Both the position numbers and the translations under genes were made by a program. Source: Ciceribacter sp. T2.26MG-112.2 (GTDB taxonomy: Bacteria > Pseudomonadota > Alphaproteobacteria > Rhizobiales > Rhizobiaceae). Taken from it: 64,000 nt of DNA. Of the stretch, positions 1 to 8,028 are shown in pieces. The notes under the pieces are model-generated. The model saw only the letters and a program-made list of their open reading frames with translations, was not told the origin of the DNA and made no database searches. Positions within the stretch are counted from its first letter, which is position 1. Every line of letters starts with the position of its first letter. Location: positions 372,001 through 436,000 of the forward strand of contig NZ_UEYQ01000003.1 in NCBI RefSeq assembly GCF_900492205.1, read 5' to 3'.

Positions 1-387
1 CACCGGCGTGCACTCGATCAGATAGGGCCGCTTGATGTTGTCGCAGGCGACCTTGGCCGCAGCCATGGCGAGTTCCTTGGTGTCCGAGCCGCAATAGTAT
101 TCGTGCCAGTGCGGGCCCTCGGACGAGCGCATGAAGACGTCGACGCTGAAGCGCGCCGGGAAACAATAGGCCTGCTCCAAGCAGTCCTCGTCCGTTCCGC
201 CGCCATCGACGCATTGCTTCTTCGCGCAGTCGAAGGCGGTGGCGGCATCCTTGCCGGTGCACACCCCGCTGGACATCTCCGGTGCCTGGACGAAGGCGAT
301 GCCTTGGCGCCCGCCTTCCTCTGCGATCGCACCCGTCGCCGTGAGCGCGAACACGAAAATAAGCGTGCAAAACCCTCTCACTGTCAT
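1..387 (-). CDS. Exported cysteine-rich hypothetical protein, 3' end missing
   Basis: The first 129 codons are visible and the gene runs off the left edge. The start is an ATG preceded by a GGAGG-type ribosome site. The N-terminus is a clear Sec signal peptide: a basic residue at 4, a hydrophobic stretch at about 5-20, and an AIA-type cleavage site near 22. The visible mature part has eight cysteines (43, 54, 59, 69, 75, 99, 115, 126), which suggests a disulfide-stabilised periplasmic or secreted protein. I do not recognise the family and assign no function. Confidence 0.72.
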   Translation of the reverse strand, partial: MTVRGFCTLIFVFALTATGAIAEEGGRQGIAFVQAPEMSSGVCTGKDAATAFDCAKKQCVDGGGTDEDCLEQAYCFPARFSVDVFMRSSEGPHWHEYYCGSDTKELAMAAAKVACDNIKRPYLIECTPV

Positions 388-444
388 GCGGCCCTCCTGC
401 ATCCTCCGTAACCTCGACATCAGTAACGCGCGGAAGGAAAGAAT

Positions 445-912
445 ATGCAAGGGTCGGCGATCACCATCAGGAAGGCTCGCGAGCAGGACGTCGCGGCAAT
501 CGTTGCGATCCTCGCCTCGGACGATATCGGCGGCCATGGCGACACGACCGACAAAGCCGCGCGTGCGGACTATCTGCATGCCTTCCGCACCCTGGAGCAG
601 ACGCCGCGCGAAACCCTCTATGTCGCCGAGTGCGACGGGGAGATCGTCGGCACGTTCCAGACCCTCCTGACCACCACGCTGACCGGACGCGGCGCGACCT
701 CGATGATCGTCGAGGCGGTGCAGACACGGCCCGACATGCGCGGCCGCGGCATCGGTGGCCAGATGATCGGCTTCTGCCTCGAGGAGGCAAGGCGGCTCGG
801 TCTGCGCCAGGTGCAATTGACCTCGAATGCCGCCCGCACAGATGCGCATCGCTTCTACGAACGGCTCGGATTCGCCAAGAGCCATTTCGGCTTCAAGTAC
901 AAGCTGAAATGA
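445..912 (+). CDS. GNAT-family N-acetyltransferase
   Basis: A 155-residue protein with a single GNAT fold. The acetyl-CoA pyrophosphate-binding loop is visible as RGRGIGGQMI near residue 98, and the C-terminal FYERLGF motif near 136-142 is typical of the family. Members transfer an acetyl group from acetyl-CoA to an amine; the substrate cannot be read from the sequence. The start is an ATG 5 nt after GGAAGGA. It stands alone, divergent from the exported protein on its left, with a separate operon downstream. The family call is firm, the substrate unknown. Confidence 0.85.
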   Translation: MQGSAITIRKAREQDVAAIVAILASDDIGGHGDTTDKAARADYLHAFRTLEQTPRETLYVAECDGEIVGTFQTLLTTTLTGRGATSMIVEAVQTRPDMRGRGIGGQMIGFCLEEARRLGLRQVQLTSNAARTDAHRFYERLGFAKSHFGFKYKLK

Positions 913-1016
913 GTGCTGCGACACGGCGAATCACTGGACAATCGCCCATCGAGGCGGCATAAGCGGAGAACGATGACAATCCGGTGGTCGACAAGGCCCG
1001 GAGCCAAGGACGAGAC

Positions 1017-1415
1017 ATGAAGCAGCTTCTGTTGGAACTTTTCACCTGGTGGAACGGTCAGACCATGGGCACGCGTTTCTTCACCTGGCGCAAGGGCACG
1101 AAGGTCGGCGAAGACCAGTTCGGCAACATCTATTACGAGGGCGGCACCACCACCTTCGGACTGCCGCGCCGCTGGGTCATCTATAAGGGCTATGCCGACG
1201 CCTCGACCATTCCGGCCGGCTGGCATGGCTGGATGCATTACCGCACTGACGTTCCGCCGTCCAAGGAAGACTACAAGGCCGCGGAATGGCAAAAACCGCA
1301 CCGCGCCAATGCCACCGGCACGGCGAATGCCTATCGTCCCCAGGGTTCGATCGCCGTTGCGGGCGAGCGTCCGCGCGTCACCGGCGACTATGACGCCTGG
1401 ACCCCCGGCAACTGA
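1017..1415 (+). CDS. NDUFA12-family accessory subunit of NADH:ubiquinone oxidoreductase
   Basis: A 132-residue protein matching the NDUFA12/B17.2 family, an accessory subunit of respiratory complex I found in mitochondria and alphaproteobacteria. Visible family features are an aromatic N-terminus (FTWW), the YYEGG segment, and the W-I-Y-G-x-A-(x)5-P-x-x-W-H-G-W-(M)-H core followed by a DxPP motif. In known complexes it sits on the peripheral arm near the membrane. I start at the ATG at 1017, which has AAGGA six bases upstream; an in-frame GTG at 984 lacks such a site. It is not near other nuo genes, which is usual for this subunit. Confidence 0.85.
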   Translation: MKQLLLELFTWWNGQTMGTRFFTWRKGTKVGEDQFGNIYYEGGTTTFGLPRRWVIYKGYADASTIPAGWHGWMHYRTDVPPSKEDYKAAEWQKPHRANATGTANAYRPQGSIAVAGERPRVTGDYDAWTPGN

Positions 1416-1508
1416 CACCGGATTTGGCCACAATTCGGTTCTAGGGCCTCTGTGTGGAGGCCGCTCTGATCGCGGCACCGCATATTCGAAGGCTGGAGAA
1501 TGGCAGAC

Positions 1509-2252
1509 ATGAAGCGTATCGGGCGTGGCTCAACCCTGGCTGTGATGGGCATGGCGGCCTTGGCCGCATCCATCGGCACCCTGGGGGGCGTTGGCCCGGT
1601 CTTGGCCGAGCGGATCTCCAACCCGGTCGCCGAATTCGCCGGCATTGACAAGATCACCGGCCGCATCACCTCCTTTGATGTCTACATCGACGAGACGGTG
1701 CAGTTCGGCGCCCTGCAGGTCACGCCGAAGGTCTGCTATTCCCGCGACGAGAGCGAGGCGCAGAAGATCGACGCTTTCATCGAGGTCGACGAGATCACCC
1801 TCGACCGCAAGATCCGTCGGATCTTTTCCGGCTGGATGTTCGCCGACAGCCCCGCACTCAATGCCGTCGAGCATGCGATCTATGACGTCTGGCTGACCGG
1901 CTGCAAGCAGACCTCCGATGTGCCGGCTCCAAAGGGCGTCAAGGCTGCTCACCCGGCTCCGGTCCCCGCCAGCGAGGCCCAGAAGGCCGCGGAGACGCAG
2001 CAGCCAGTCCAAGGGCAGCAGCCTGCCGCAGACACGCAGCCGCAGCCGGCGGGTGAGCAGGGTGGCACGTTGCCTGCCGAGACCGCCCCGGTCGCCGTCC
2101 CCCCGCTCGATGCGCCGCAAGAGATACCGGATGATGTGCCCGGCGACGGCGTGCCGCCGCTCGATTTGCCCCCGGGCGGAGAGGAAGTGCCGCAGGGGCA
2201 GCCTGTACCGCCGGCCGCGGTGACACCACCGGGAAGTGTCGGACTGTTCTGA
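1509..2252 (+). CDS. DUF2155 exported protein with proline/glutamine-rich tail
   Basis: A 247-residue protein with a signal peptide (basic MKRIGRG start, hydrophobic core, cleavage near residue 33), followed by a DUF2155 domain at about 38-140. The domain contains a VYIDETVQFG segment, a single cysteine in the TPKVCYSR stretch, and FSGWMFADSPALNAVEHA. The C-terminal ~110 residues are low complexity, rich in P, Q, A and G, and probably disordered. DUF2155 has no established biochemical role; in rhizobia it often lies near the complex I accessory subunit, as here. I chose the ATG at 1509, which has GGAG ten bases upstream, over the ATG at 1500, where spacing would be one base. Confidence 0.83.
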   Translation: MKRIGRGSTLAVMGMAALAASIGTLGGVGPVLAERISNPVAEFAGIDKITGRITSFDVYIDETVQFGALQVTPKVCYSRDESEAQKIDAFIEVDEITLDRKIRRIFSGWMFADSPALNAVEHAIYDVWLTGCKQTSDVPAPKGVKAAHPAPVPASEAQKAAETQQPVQGQQPAADTQPQPAGEQGGTLPAETAPVAVPPLDAPQEIPDDVPGDGVPPLDLPPGGEEVPQGQPVPPAAVTPPGSVGLF

Positions 2253-2440
2253 CGTCCTGAGGCAAACGGCTCGGGTGGACGAAGGCAAATGCGGTACCGC
2301 CGCTGCCTTCTCAGGCAAGCGCGCAAAACCAATCCAATACATTTCTCCGCAATTCGGTTCATCCTGACGACGCAATGAAATCCGGCGCTTGACATTGTCT
2401 CTCAATGGGAACAATCAGGGAACGAACAGGAGTTGCGATC

Positions 2441-2680
2441 ATGGCCCTTTCTGAAAAGTTTATCGTCTTGCCGTTCAAGAAGAACCGCGGCAACCTGGTT
2501 CCGGGCGAAATGCGCCAGGCCTCCAACGCCGCCGCCGCCGAGAAGATCGCCACCGCCATGTCGGCGCGCCATATCGGCGTCGCGGCCTATTCGGTGCAGG
2601 TGGACGAGGAGAGCGGCGACATGACGAGCCCGCGCCTGCTGATCCAGTTCGGCGAGACAGCCGATCTCAACGCCGCCTGA
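2441..2680 (+). CDS. Small conserved-type hypothetical protein (79 aa)
   Basis: A 79-residue soluble protein with no signal peptide or membrane segment. The middle is a probable alanine-rich helix (about residues 22-42), followed by a short beta-like stretch and an acidic end. AGGAG eight bases before the ATG supports this start rather than the ATG at 2405. It is the last plus-strand gene before the convergent aat operon. I do not recognise a family; codon use resembles its neighbours, so it is probably a real gene. Confidence 0.65.
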   Translation: MALSEKFIVLPFKKNRGNLVPGEMRQASNAAAAEKIATAMSARHIGVAAYSVQVDEESGDMTSPRLLIQFGETADLNAA

Positions 2681-2726
2681 CCCATCTCCCGGCCATTGGA
2701 TCTCGCCCGTCGCCCGAGGGTGGGGT

Positions 2727-3341
2727 TCAGAACGGCAGCGTTGCGCTGTCGACCGCCTTGTCGAGCAGTTTCAGATAGTCCTGCTTTGGAACGTCGATCG
2801 CGCCGAAGGTCTTGAGGTGCTCGGTGGTGAACTGCGTGTCGAGCAGAGTGAAGCCGCGTATCTTCAGTCTCTCGACCAGATGCACCAGGCAGATTTTCGA
2901 GGCATTGGTGCGCCGCGAAAACATGCTTTCGCCGAAGAAGGCCGAGCCGAGCGACACGCCGTAGAGCCCGCCGACCAGCGCATCGCCCTCCCACGCCTCG
3001 ACCGAATGGGCGTGGCCTAGCTTGTGCAGTGCCCCGTAGAGTTCCTTGATGGTGTCGTTGATCCAGGTGCTCGGCCGGTCTCCGGCCTCCTCCGCACACT
3101 TCTCCACCACGGCGTCGAAGGCGGTGTCGAAGCGGATGTCGAAGGGCTTCTTGCGCACCGCCTTGGCGAGGCTCTTGGATATGTGGAAAGCGTCGAGCGG
3201 CAGGATGCCTCGCATTTCCGGCTCGACCCAGAAGATCTCCGGGTCGTCTGCGGCATCCGACATCGGGAAGAGCCCGATGGAATAGGCGCGCAGCAGGAGT
3301 TCCGGGGTTATCCTCTGGTCCCTGCTGCGGCGCCCTGCCAT
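2727..3341 (-). CDS. aat: Leucyl/phenylalanyl-tRNA--protein transferase
   Basis: A 204-residue cytoplasmic enzyme that adds Leu or Phe from aminoacyl-tRNA to N-terminal Lys/Arg of proteins, making N-end-rule substrates for ClpS/ClpAP. Family landmarks are YSIGLFPM near 20, the FWVEP segment near 38, the conserved W-I-N near 92, and the [23 protein letters not shown] signature around 125-145. Length is as expected for the alphaproteobacterial type. It lies 12 bases downstream of accC on the same strand and is probably the last gene of that transcript. Confidence 0.93.
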   Translation of the reverse strand: MAGRRSRDQRITPELLLRAYSIGLFPMSDAADDPEIFWVEPEMRGILPLDAFHISKSLAKAVRKKPFDIRFDTAFDAVVEKCAEEAGDRPSTWINDTIKELYGALHKLGHAHSVEAWEGDALVGGLYGVSLGSAFFGESMFSRRTNASKICLVHLVERLKIRGFTLLDTQFTTEHLKTFGAIDVPKQDYLKLLDKAVDSATLPF

Positions 3342-3353
3342 TCGATTGTCACC

Positions 3354-4700
3354 TCACGGTGCGGTCCTGGCCAGGTAGTCTTCCAGCCAGTGGATGTCGT
3401 AGTCGCCGTTTGCGATGTCCTGGTTGGCCACCAGGTCCTGGAACAAGGGCAGCGTCGTCTTGATGCCGTCGACGACGAATTCGTCGAGCACGCGGCGAAG
3501 GCGCATCATGCATTCGACGCGCGTGCGGCCGTGCACGATCAGCTTGCCGATCAGGCTGTCATAGTAGGGCGGGATCTTGTAGCCGGCATAGGCGCCACTG
3601 TCGACGCGAACGCCAAGACCGCCCGGCGCGTGGAAATGCGTGATCGTGCCCGGGGAGGGAACGAAGGTGCGCGGATCCTCGGCATTGATGCGGCATTCGA
3701 TGGCGTGGCCGGAAAACGTGATCTCGTCCTGCGTGACCGACAGGCCGGCGCCGGAGGCGACGCGGATCTGCTCGTGCACCAGGTCGATGCCGGTGATGGC
3801 TTCGGTGATCGGATGCTCGACCTGCAGGCGGGTGTTCATTTCGATGAAATAGAACTCGCCGTTCTCGTAGAGGAATTCGATCGTGCCGGCGCCCCGGTAC
3901 TTCATCTTCTTCATCGCGTCGGCGCAGATCTGGCCGATCTTCATGCGCTGCTCGACGTTGAGGGCAGGGGAGTTGGCCTCTTCCCAGACCTTCTGGTGGC
4001 GACGCTGCAACGAGCAGTCGCGTTCACCGAGGTGGATCGCATTCCCGGCGCCGTCGCCGACCACCTGCACTTCGATATGGCGCGGCTTGCCGAGATATTT
4101 TTCCATGTAGACGGCGTCGTTGCCGAATGCCGCCAGCGCCTCGGAGCGGGCCGTGGAGACGGCTTCCTCGAGCTCGGCTTCGGTCTTTGCGACCTTCATG
4201 CCGCGGCCACCGCCACCGGCTGTCGCCTTGATCAGGACAGGAAAACCGATTTGTCGGGCGATCTCCAGCGCATTCTCAGGCAGAACTTCGCCGGCGGAGC
4301 CCGGAACGACCGGAATGCCGAGTTCGACGGCGGTCTTCTTGGCGGTGATCTTGTCGCCCATCAGGCGGATATGCTCGGCGGTCGGCCCGATGAAGGTGAT
4401 GCCGTGGGCGTCGAGAATGTCGGCGAACTTGGCGTTTTCCGACAGGAAGCCGTAACCGGGATGGACGGCATCCGCCCCGGTGATTTCGCAGGCCGCGACG
4501 ATCTGGTGGATATTGAGATAGCTATCGCGCGACGGCGGCGGGCCGATGCACACACTTTCGTCGGCAAGGCGCACATGCATCGCGTCGGCGTCAGCCGTCG
4601 AGTGCACGGCAACGGTGGCGATGCCGAGCTCCTTGCAGGCGCGAAGCACCCGGAGCGCGATTTCGCCGCGATTTGCGATGAGGATCTTTGAAATGGTCAT
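3354..4700 (-). CDS. accC: Biotin carboxylase subunit of acetyl-CoA carboxylase
   Basis: A 448-residue ATP-grasp enzyme that carboxylates the biotin of AccB using ATP and bicarbonate, the first half-reaction of fatty acid synthesis. Visible elements are the N-terminal [12 protein letters not shown] motif, the glycine-rich ATP loop [12 protein letters not shown] near 159-170, the ERDCS segment, and [14 protein letters not shown] near 288-301, which carries metal-binding and catalytic residues. Length is almost that of E. coli AccC (449). It begins four bases after the accB stop, so the two are co-translated in the usual accBC pair. Confidence 0.97.
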   Translation of the reverse strand: MTISKILIANRGEIALRVLRACKELGIATVAVHSTADADAMHVRLADESVCIGPPPSRDSYLNIHQIVAACEITGADAVHPGYGFLSENAKFADILDAHGITFIGPTAEHIRLMGDKITAKKTAVELGIPVVPGSAGEVLPENALEIARQIGFPVLIKATAGGGGRGMKVAKTEAELEEAVSTARSEALAAFGNDAVYMEKYLGKPRHIEVQVVGDGAGNAIHLGERDCSLQRRHQKVWEEANSPALNVEQRMKIGQICADAMKKMKYRGAGTIEFLYENGEFYFIEMNTRLQVEHPITEAITGIDLVHEQIRVASGAGLSVTQDEITFSGHAIECRINAEDPRTFVPSPGTITHFHAPGGLGVRVDSGAYAGYKIPPYYDSLIGKLIVHGRTRVECMMRLRRVLDEFVVDGIKTTLPLFQDLVANQDIANGDYDIHWLEDYLARTAP

Positions 4701-4704
4701 CGGC

Positions 4705-5175
4705 TTACTCGATGACGATCAGGGGCTCGCCGTACTCGACCGGGCGACCGTCTTCGACGATGATTTCGACGACCTTGCCGGAGCGCGGCGCCGGGATCTG
4801 GTTCATGGTCTTCATTGCTTCGATGATCAGAAGCGTCTGGCCTTCCTTGACGATCGAGCCGACCTCGACGAAGGGACGGGCACCCGGGGCAGGGGCGAGG
4901 TAGACGGTGCCGACCATCGGCGCGGTCAGGGCATTGGCGAGATTGCGGACAGGTTCCGCGGACACGACCGGAGCCGCCGGCGCTGCGACCGGTGCCGGGG
5001 CGGCGAACTGCTGATAGGCCATCTGCGGCATCGCCATCATCTGCGGCGCGGCGCGCGAGACGCGGATGCGGATGTCGTCCTGCTCGACCTCGATCTCGCT
5101 GAGGTCCGTGTCGTTGAGGATGTTCGCCAGATCACGGATCAGCGCCTGATCGATTCCCGATTTCTTGTCAGCCAT
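4705..5175 (-). CDS. accB: Biotin carboxyl carrier protein of acetyl-CoA carboxylase
   Basis: A 156-residue carrier that shuttles carboxybiotin between AccC and AccDA. It has an N-terminal domain (about 1-45), an Ala/Pro-rich linker (about 47-80), and a C-terminal biotinyl/lipoyl fold. The biotinylation site is in EAMKTMNQ, with Lys122 as the predicted modified residue; the residue after Lys is Thr rather than the more common Met. It follows aroQ on the minus strand and immediately precedes accC. Confidence 0.96.
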   Translation of the reverse strand: MADKKSGIDQALIRDLANILNDTDLSEIEVEQDDIRIRVSRAAPQMMAMPQMAYQQFAAPAPVAAPAAPVVSAEPVRNLANALTAPMVGTVYLAPAPGARPFVEVGSIVKEGQTLLIIEAMKTMNQIPAPRSGKVVEIIVEDGRPVEYGEPLIVIE

Positions 5176-5197
5176 GGAAAGGGGTCCTGTATTCTTG

Positions 5198-5635
5198 TTA
5201 TTGCGTGAGGGTCTTCAGCGCATGCAGCGCCAGGATGTAGCTTTGCGGGCCGAAGCCGCAGATCATGCCTTTGGTCGCGGGCGCTATCATCGATTTATGG
5301 CGGAATTGCTCCCGCGCATGAATGTTGGAAATATGCACCTCGACAACCGGGATGCCGATGGCGCGGATCGCATCGTGCAGCGCGACGGAGGTGTGCGTGT
5401 AGGCGCCGGCATTGATTGCCACGCCGGCCGCCTTGTCGCTCGCTTCATGCAGCCAGTCGACCAGTACGCCTTCGTGATTGGATTGGCGGAAATCCACCGA
5501 GAGCCCCAGATCCGCCCCGGCGGCCTTGCACTCGGTTTCGATGTCCGCAAGTGTCTTGCCGCCGTATATCCCCGGTTCACGCTTTCCCAGCATGTTGAGA
5601 TTAGGGCCGTTCAGGACGAAAATTGTGTTGCTCAT
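5198..5635 (-). CDS. aroQ: 3-dehydroquinate dehydratase, type II
   Basis: A 145-residue type II enzyme that converts 3-dehydroquinate to 3-dehydroshikimate in the shikimate pathway; the family forms dodecamers. The [17 protein letters not shown] signature is present, with predicted catalytic Tyr24, and the EVHISN motif carries predicted general acid His101. It lies just upstream of accB on the same strand, an arrangement common in rhizobia and other proteobacteria. A separate 14-bp hairpin lies between it and the dsbA-like gene upstream. Confidence 0.96.
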   Translation of the reverse strand: MSNTIFVLNGPNLNMLGKREPGIYGGKTLADIETECKAAGADLGLSVDFRQSNHEGVLVDWLHEASDKAAGVAINAGAYTHTSVALHDAIRAIGIPVVEVHISNIHAREQFRHKSMIAPATKGMICGFGPQSYILALHALKTLTQ

Positions 5636-5675
5636 CTGCGGTTCCGTCGACTTTCAACCGCCTCCTATAGACCGG

Positions 5676-5708
5676 CGAGGCCGCAAGGGAAAGCCCCTTG
5701 CGGCCTCG
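5676..5708. other. Perfect 14-bp inverted repeat between dsbA-like gene and aroQ
   Basis: Bases 5676-5689 are the exact reverse complement of 5695-5708, with a 5-base loop. There is no U-run on either side, so this is not a classical intrinsic terminator. It may protect or terminate the transcript of the dsbA-like gene (minus strand) or act as a processing site upstream of aroQ. Confidence 0.6.
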
Positions 5709-5764
5709 GGCATTGATCGTTCCCCGGAAAATGGCGGGAAGGTTAAGCGCGGTGTGCCGGGCGC

Positions 5765-6526
5765 TCAGCAGGTCGCCTCGCCGCACTTGCGGACGTTTGC
5801 CAGTTTCTGCTCGATCGCCTCGGAGCCGATCGCTCCGAACATCGCCTCATTGCCGACGATATAGGACGGCGTCCCGGTGATGCCGAGGCTGGTGGCCAGC
5901 TGATAGGCTTCCTTGACCGAAGCGTCATTGGGGTTTTCGGTCATCATCTTGCGGATCTGCTCCTCGCTGACGCCGAGCGAAGTCGCGATCTCGATCGCGC
6001 TTTCTTCGCCGTGGCGACCTTCGGCGGTCATCAGGGCGCGGTGGAAGTCGCCGTATTTCTCAGGGGCGATCTTGCGGAAGGCGTCCGACACCTTGTGGGC
6101 GGCCTCCGACTCGGGGCCGAGGATCGGGAACTCCTTGAGCACGAAGCGAACATTCTTGTCCTTGGCGATGATCTCGTCCATGTCCGACAGGGCGCGCTTG
6201 CAATAGCCGCAATTGTAATCGAAGAACTCGACGATGGTTACGTCGCCATTGGGGTTGCCGAGCGCGATGTCATGCTTCGAGGCAAAGAGTGCCTCCTGAT
6301 TGTCCTTCACCGCCGCCGAAGCCTGCTGCAGGCGCGCATCCTGCTGCTTCTTCTCGAGCGCATCCTGGACATCGAGCATGATCTCCGGATTGGCGATCAG
6401 GTATTCCTTGATGAACGCGCCGAACTCCTTCTTCTGCGCATCGTCCAGCGCGCCGGCCGCGGTGGGCAGGGCCACCGGCAGGAGCACGAGGGCGGTCGCG
6501 GCAAGCTTCCTGAAATTCAAGGCCAT
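5765..6526 (-). CDS. DsbA-family periplasmic thiol:disulfide oxidoreductase
   Basis: A 253-residue exported thioredoxin-fold protein. A signal peptide covers about residues 1-26, a helical, charged segment follows (about 27-85), and then the thioredoxin domain with the redox motif CGYC in the EFFDYN context and the cis-proline in GTPSYIVG. The long N-terminal helical region resembles ScsC/BdbD-like DsbA proteins that oligomerise through this part. It probably forms or isomerises disulfides in periplasmic proteins. I start at the ATG at 6526, preceded by an AGAGGAAAG site; a longer frame reaching 6694 would hide the signal peptide. Confidence 0.88.
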   Translation of the reverse strand: MALNFRKLAATALVLLPVALPTAAGALDDAQKKEFGAFIKEYLIANPEIMLDVQDALEKKQQDARLQQASAAVKDNQEALFASKHDIALGNPNGDVTIVEFFDYNCGYCKRALSDMDEIIAKDKNVRFVLKEFPILGPESEAAHKVSDAFRKIAPEKYGDFHRALMTAEGRHGEESAIEIATSLGVSEEQIRKMMTENPNDASVKEAYQLATSLGITGTPSYIVGNEAMFGAIGSEAIEQKLANVRKCGEATC

Positions 6527-6730
6527 GTCTTTCCTCTTGCATATTGTCCGCCATGGCGGATGTCGTGCGGATGACGGGGTCCATCCGAAACCGTTGATTT
6601 GCTGTAGCGTATCGGCAGCGAACGGCAAGTGGAATTGGAAAAATGGCCGCAGCGGAACGCTCTCGCCATTGTGAAGACTTGAATAATGCGGCAATTGTCG
6701 GGCGCCTTCATCGACCGGAGTTAGTTGTTC

Positions 6731-7900
6731 GTGGTTACGCTTTCAAGACGCAGCGCAGTCGAACCCTTTCATGCCATGGACCTGTTGGCGGAGGCGACCA
6801 GACGGCGCAATGCCGGGAGACCGGTGATCTCGATGGCGGTCGGCCAGCCTGGCCACCCGGCGCCACAGGCGGCCCTTGCCGCGGCGCGTGAGGCGCTCGG
6901 CCACGGCCGGATCGGGTATACCGACGCGCTCGGCCTCGCCGAGCTTCGGGCCAAGCTCGCCGACTATTATCGCCGGCGTCACGGAGTTGCCGTGGATCCG
7001 GCCCGCGTCGTCGTCACCACCGGTTCCTCGGCCGGCTTCAACCTGGCCTTCCTGGCCCTGTTCGATGCCGGCGACGCCGTGGCGATCGCCAGGCCCGGCT
7101 ATCCGGCTTATCGCGCCATCCTCTCGGCGCTGGGTCTCAAGGTGATCGAGGTGCCCGTCAATGCCGAGACACAATTCACGCTCACGCCGGAAAGCCTCGA
7201 AGCCGCCCAGGCGAGGGAGGGCGTGCGCTTGAAGGGCGTTCTGCTTGCCAGCCCCGCCAATCCGACCGGCACGGTGACGGGCCGCGCCCAGTTGAAGGCG
7301 GTCTATGACTATTGCCAGGGCCAGGGGATCACGCTGATCTCCGACGAGATCTATCATGGCCTGACCTATGCCGGCGAGGAGGCGACCGCGCTGGAGATCG
7401 GCGACGAGGCGATCGTCATCAATTCCTTCTCGAAATACTATTGCATGACCGGTTGGCGCATCGGCTGGATGGTGGTGCCCGACCATATCGTCAGGCCGCT
7501 CGAATGTCTGGCGCAGAGCCTCTACATTTCCGCACCCGAACTGTCGCAGATCGCAGCGATCGCCGCACTCGGTGCCGAAGAGGAACTGGAGCGCTACAAG
7601 GCGAGCTGCCGGAGGAACCGCGACTTCCTGATGGCGCGTCTGCCGAAACTGGGCCTGCCGCTGCTCTCGCCAATGGACGGCGCGTTCTACGCTTATGTGG
7701 ATGTCACCCGCTATACCAATGACAGCATGGCGTTTGCCCGGCGCATGCTTGCCGAGATCGACGTGGCGGCGACGCCCGGAATGGATTTCGATCCGCTCGA
7801 CGGCCATGGCGCGCTGCGCATTTCCTATGCAGGGACCTATGCCGAGATGGTCGAAGCGACCGACAGGATGGCTGCCTGGCTTCCCGAAATTAGAATCTGA
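6731..7900 (+). CDS. PLP-dependent class I/II aminotransferase
   Basis: A roughly 389-residue fold-type I aminotransferase. Typical elements are the GQPGHPAP segment near the start, the NPTGTV motif, the SDEIYHGL segment, and the PLP-binding lysine in NSFSKYYCMTGWRIGW, predicted Lys235. Members move amino groups between an amino acid and a 2-oxo acid; the substrate here is uncertain, with aspartate or branched/aromatic amino acids possible. The start is ambiguous: GTG at 6731 has GGAG ten bases upstream, TTG at 6725 only four. The gene is convergent with rne and ends at a bidirectional terminator. Confidence 0.85.
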   Translation: MVTLSRRSAVEPFHAMDLLAEATRRRNAGRPVISMAVGQPGHPAPQAALAAAREALGHGRIGYTDALGLAELRAKLADYYRRRHGVAVDPARVVVTTGSSAGFNLAFLALFDAGDAVAIARPGYPAYRAILSALGLKVIEVPVNAETQFTLTPESLEAAQAREGVRLKGVLLASPANPTGTVTGRAQLKAVYDYCQGQGITLISDEIYHGLTYAGEEATALEIGDEAIVINSFSKYYCMTGWRIGWMVVPDHIVRPLECLAQSLYISAPELSQIAAIAALGAEEELERYKASCRRNRDFLMARLPKLGLPLLSPMDGAFYAYVDVTRYTNDSMAFARRMLAEIDVAATPGMDFDPLDGHGALRISYAGTYAEMVEATDRMAAWLPEIRI

Positions 7901-7978
7901 TCAGATGGTTATGCGCTCCGGCGGAATCGGGTCGCGAAGCGCCTGAATCTGTTTCTGAACGATGACCGCAAACGAAGA

Positions 7979-8003
7979 GGGCCGCGTCGAACGCGGCCCT
8001 TTT
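7979..8003. terminator. Bidirectional intrinsic terminator between aminotransferase and rne
   Basis: An 8-bp GC stem (7979-7986 with 7992-7999) and 5-base loop are followed by TTTT on the plus strand. It lies between two convergent genes. The minus-strand side has only a weak T-rich tail, so it may serve rne less efficiently. Confidence 0.8.
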
Positions 8004-8028
8004 GATTTCAGCGATGGCTGTGCGCTTC

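Noticed and set aside
3024..4691. Long plus-strand frame over accC and similar frames over rne (8950-10554) and tuf/fusA
   Set aside because: Antisense shadows of clearly conserved genes, with compositions like reverse-translated coding strand and no recognisable domain.
6527..6694. N-terminal extension of the DsbA-like protein
   Set aside because: It would bury the signal peptide. The ATG at 6526 has a strong ribosome site.
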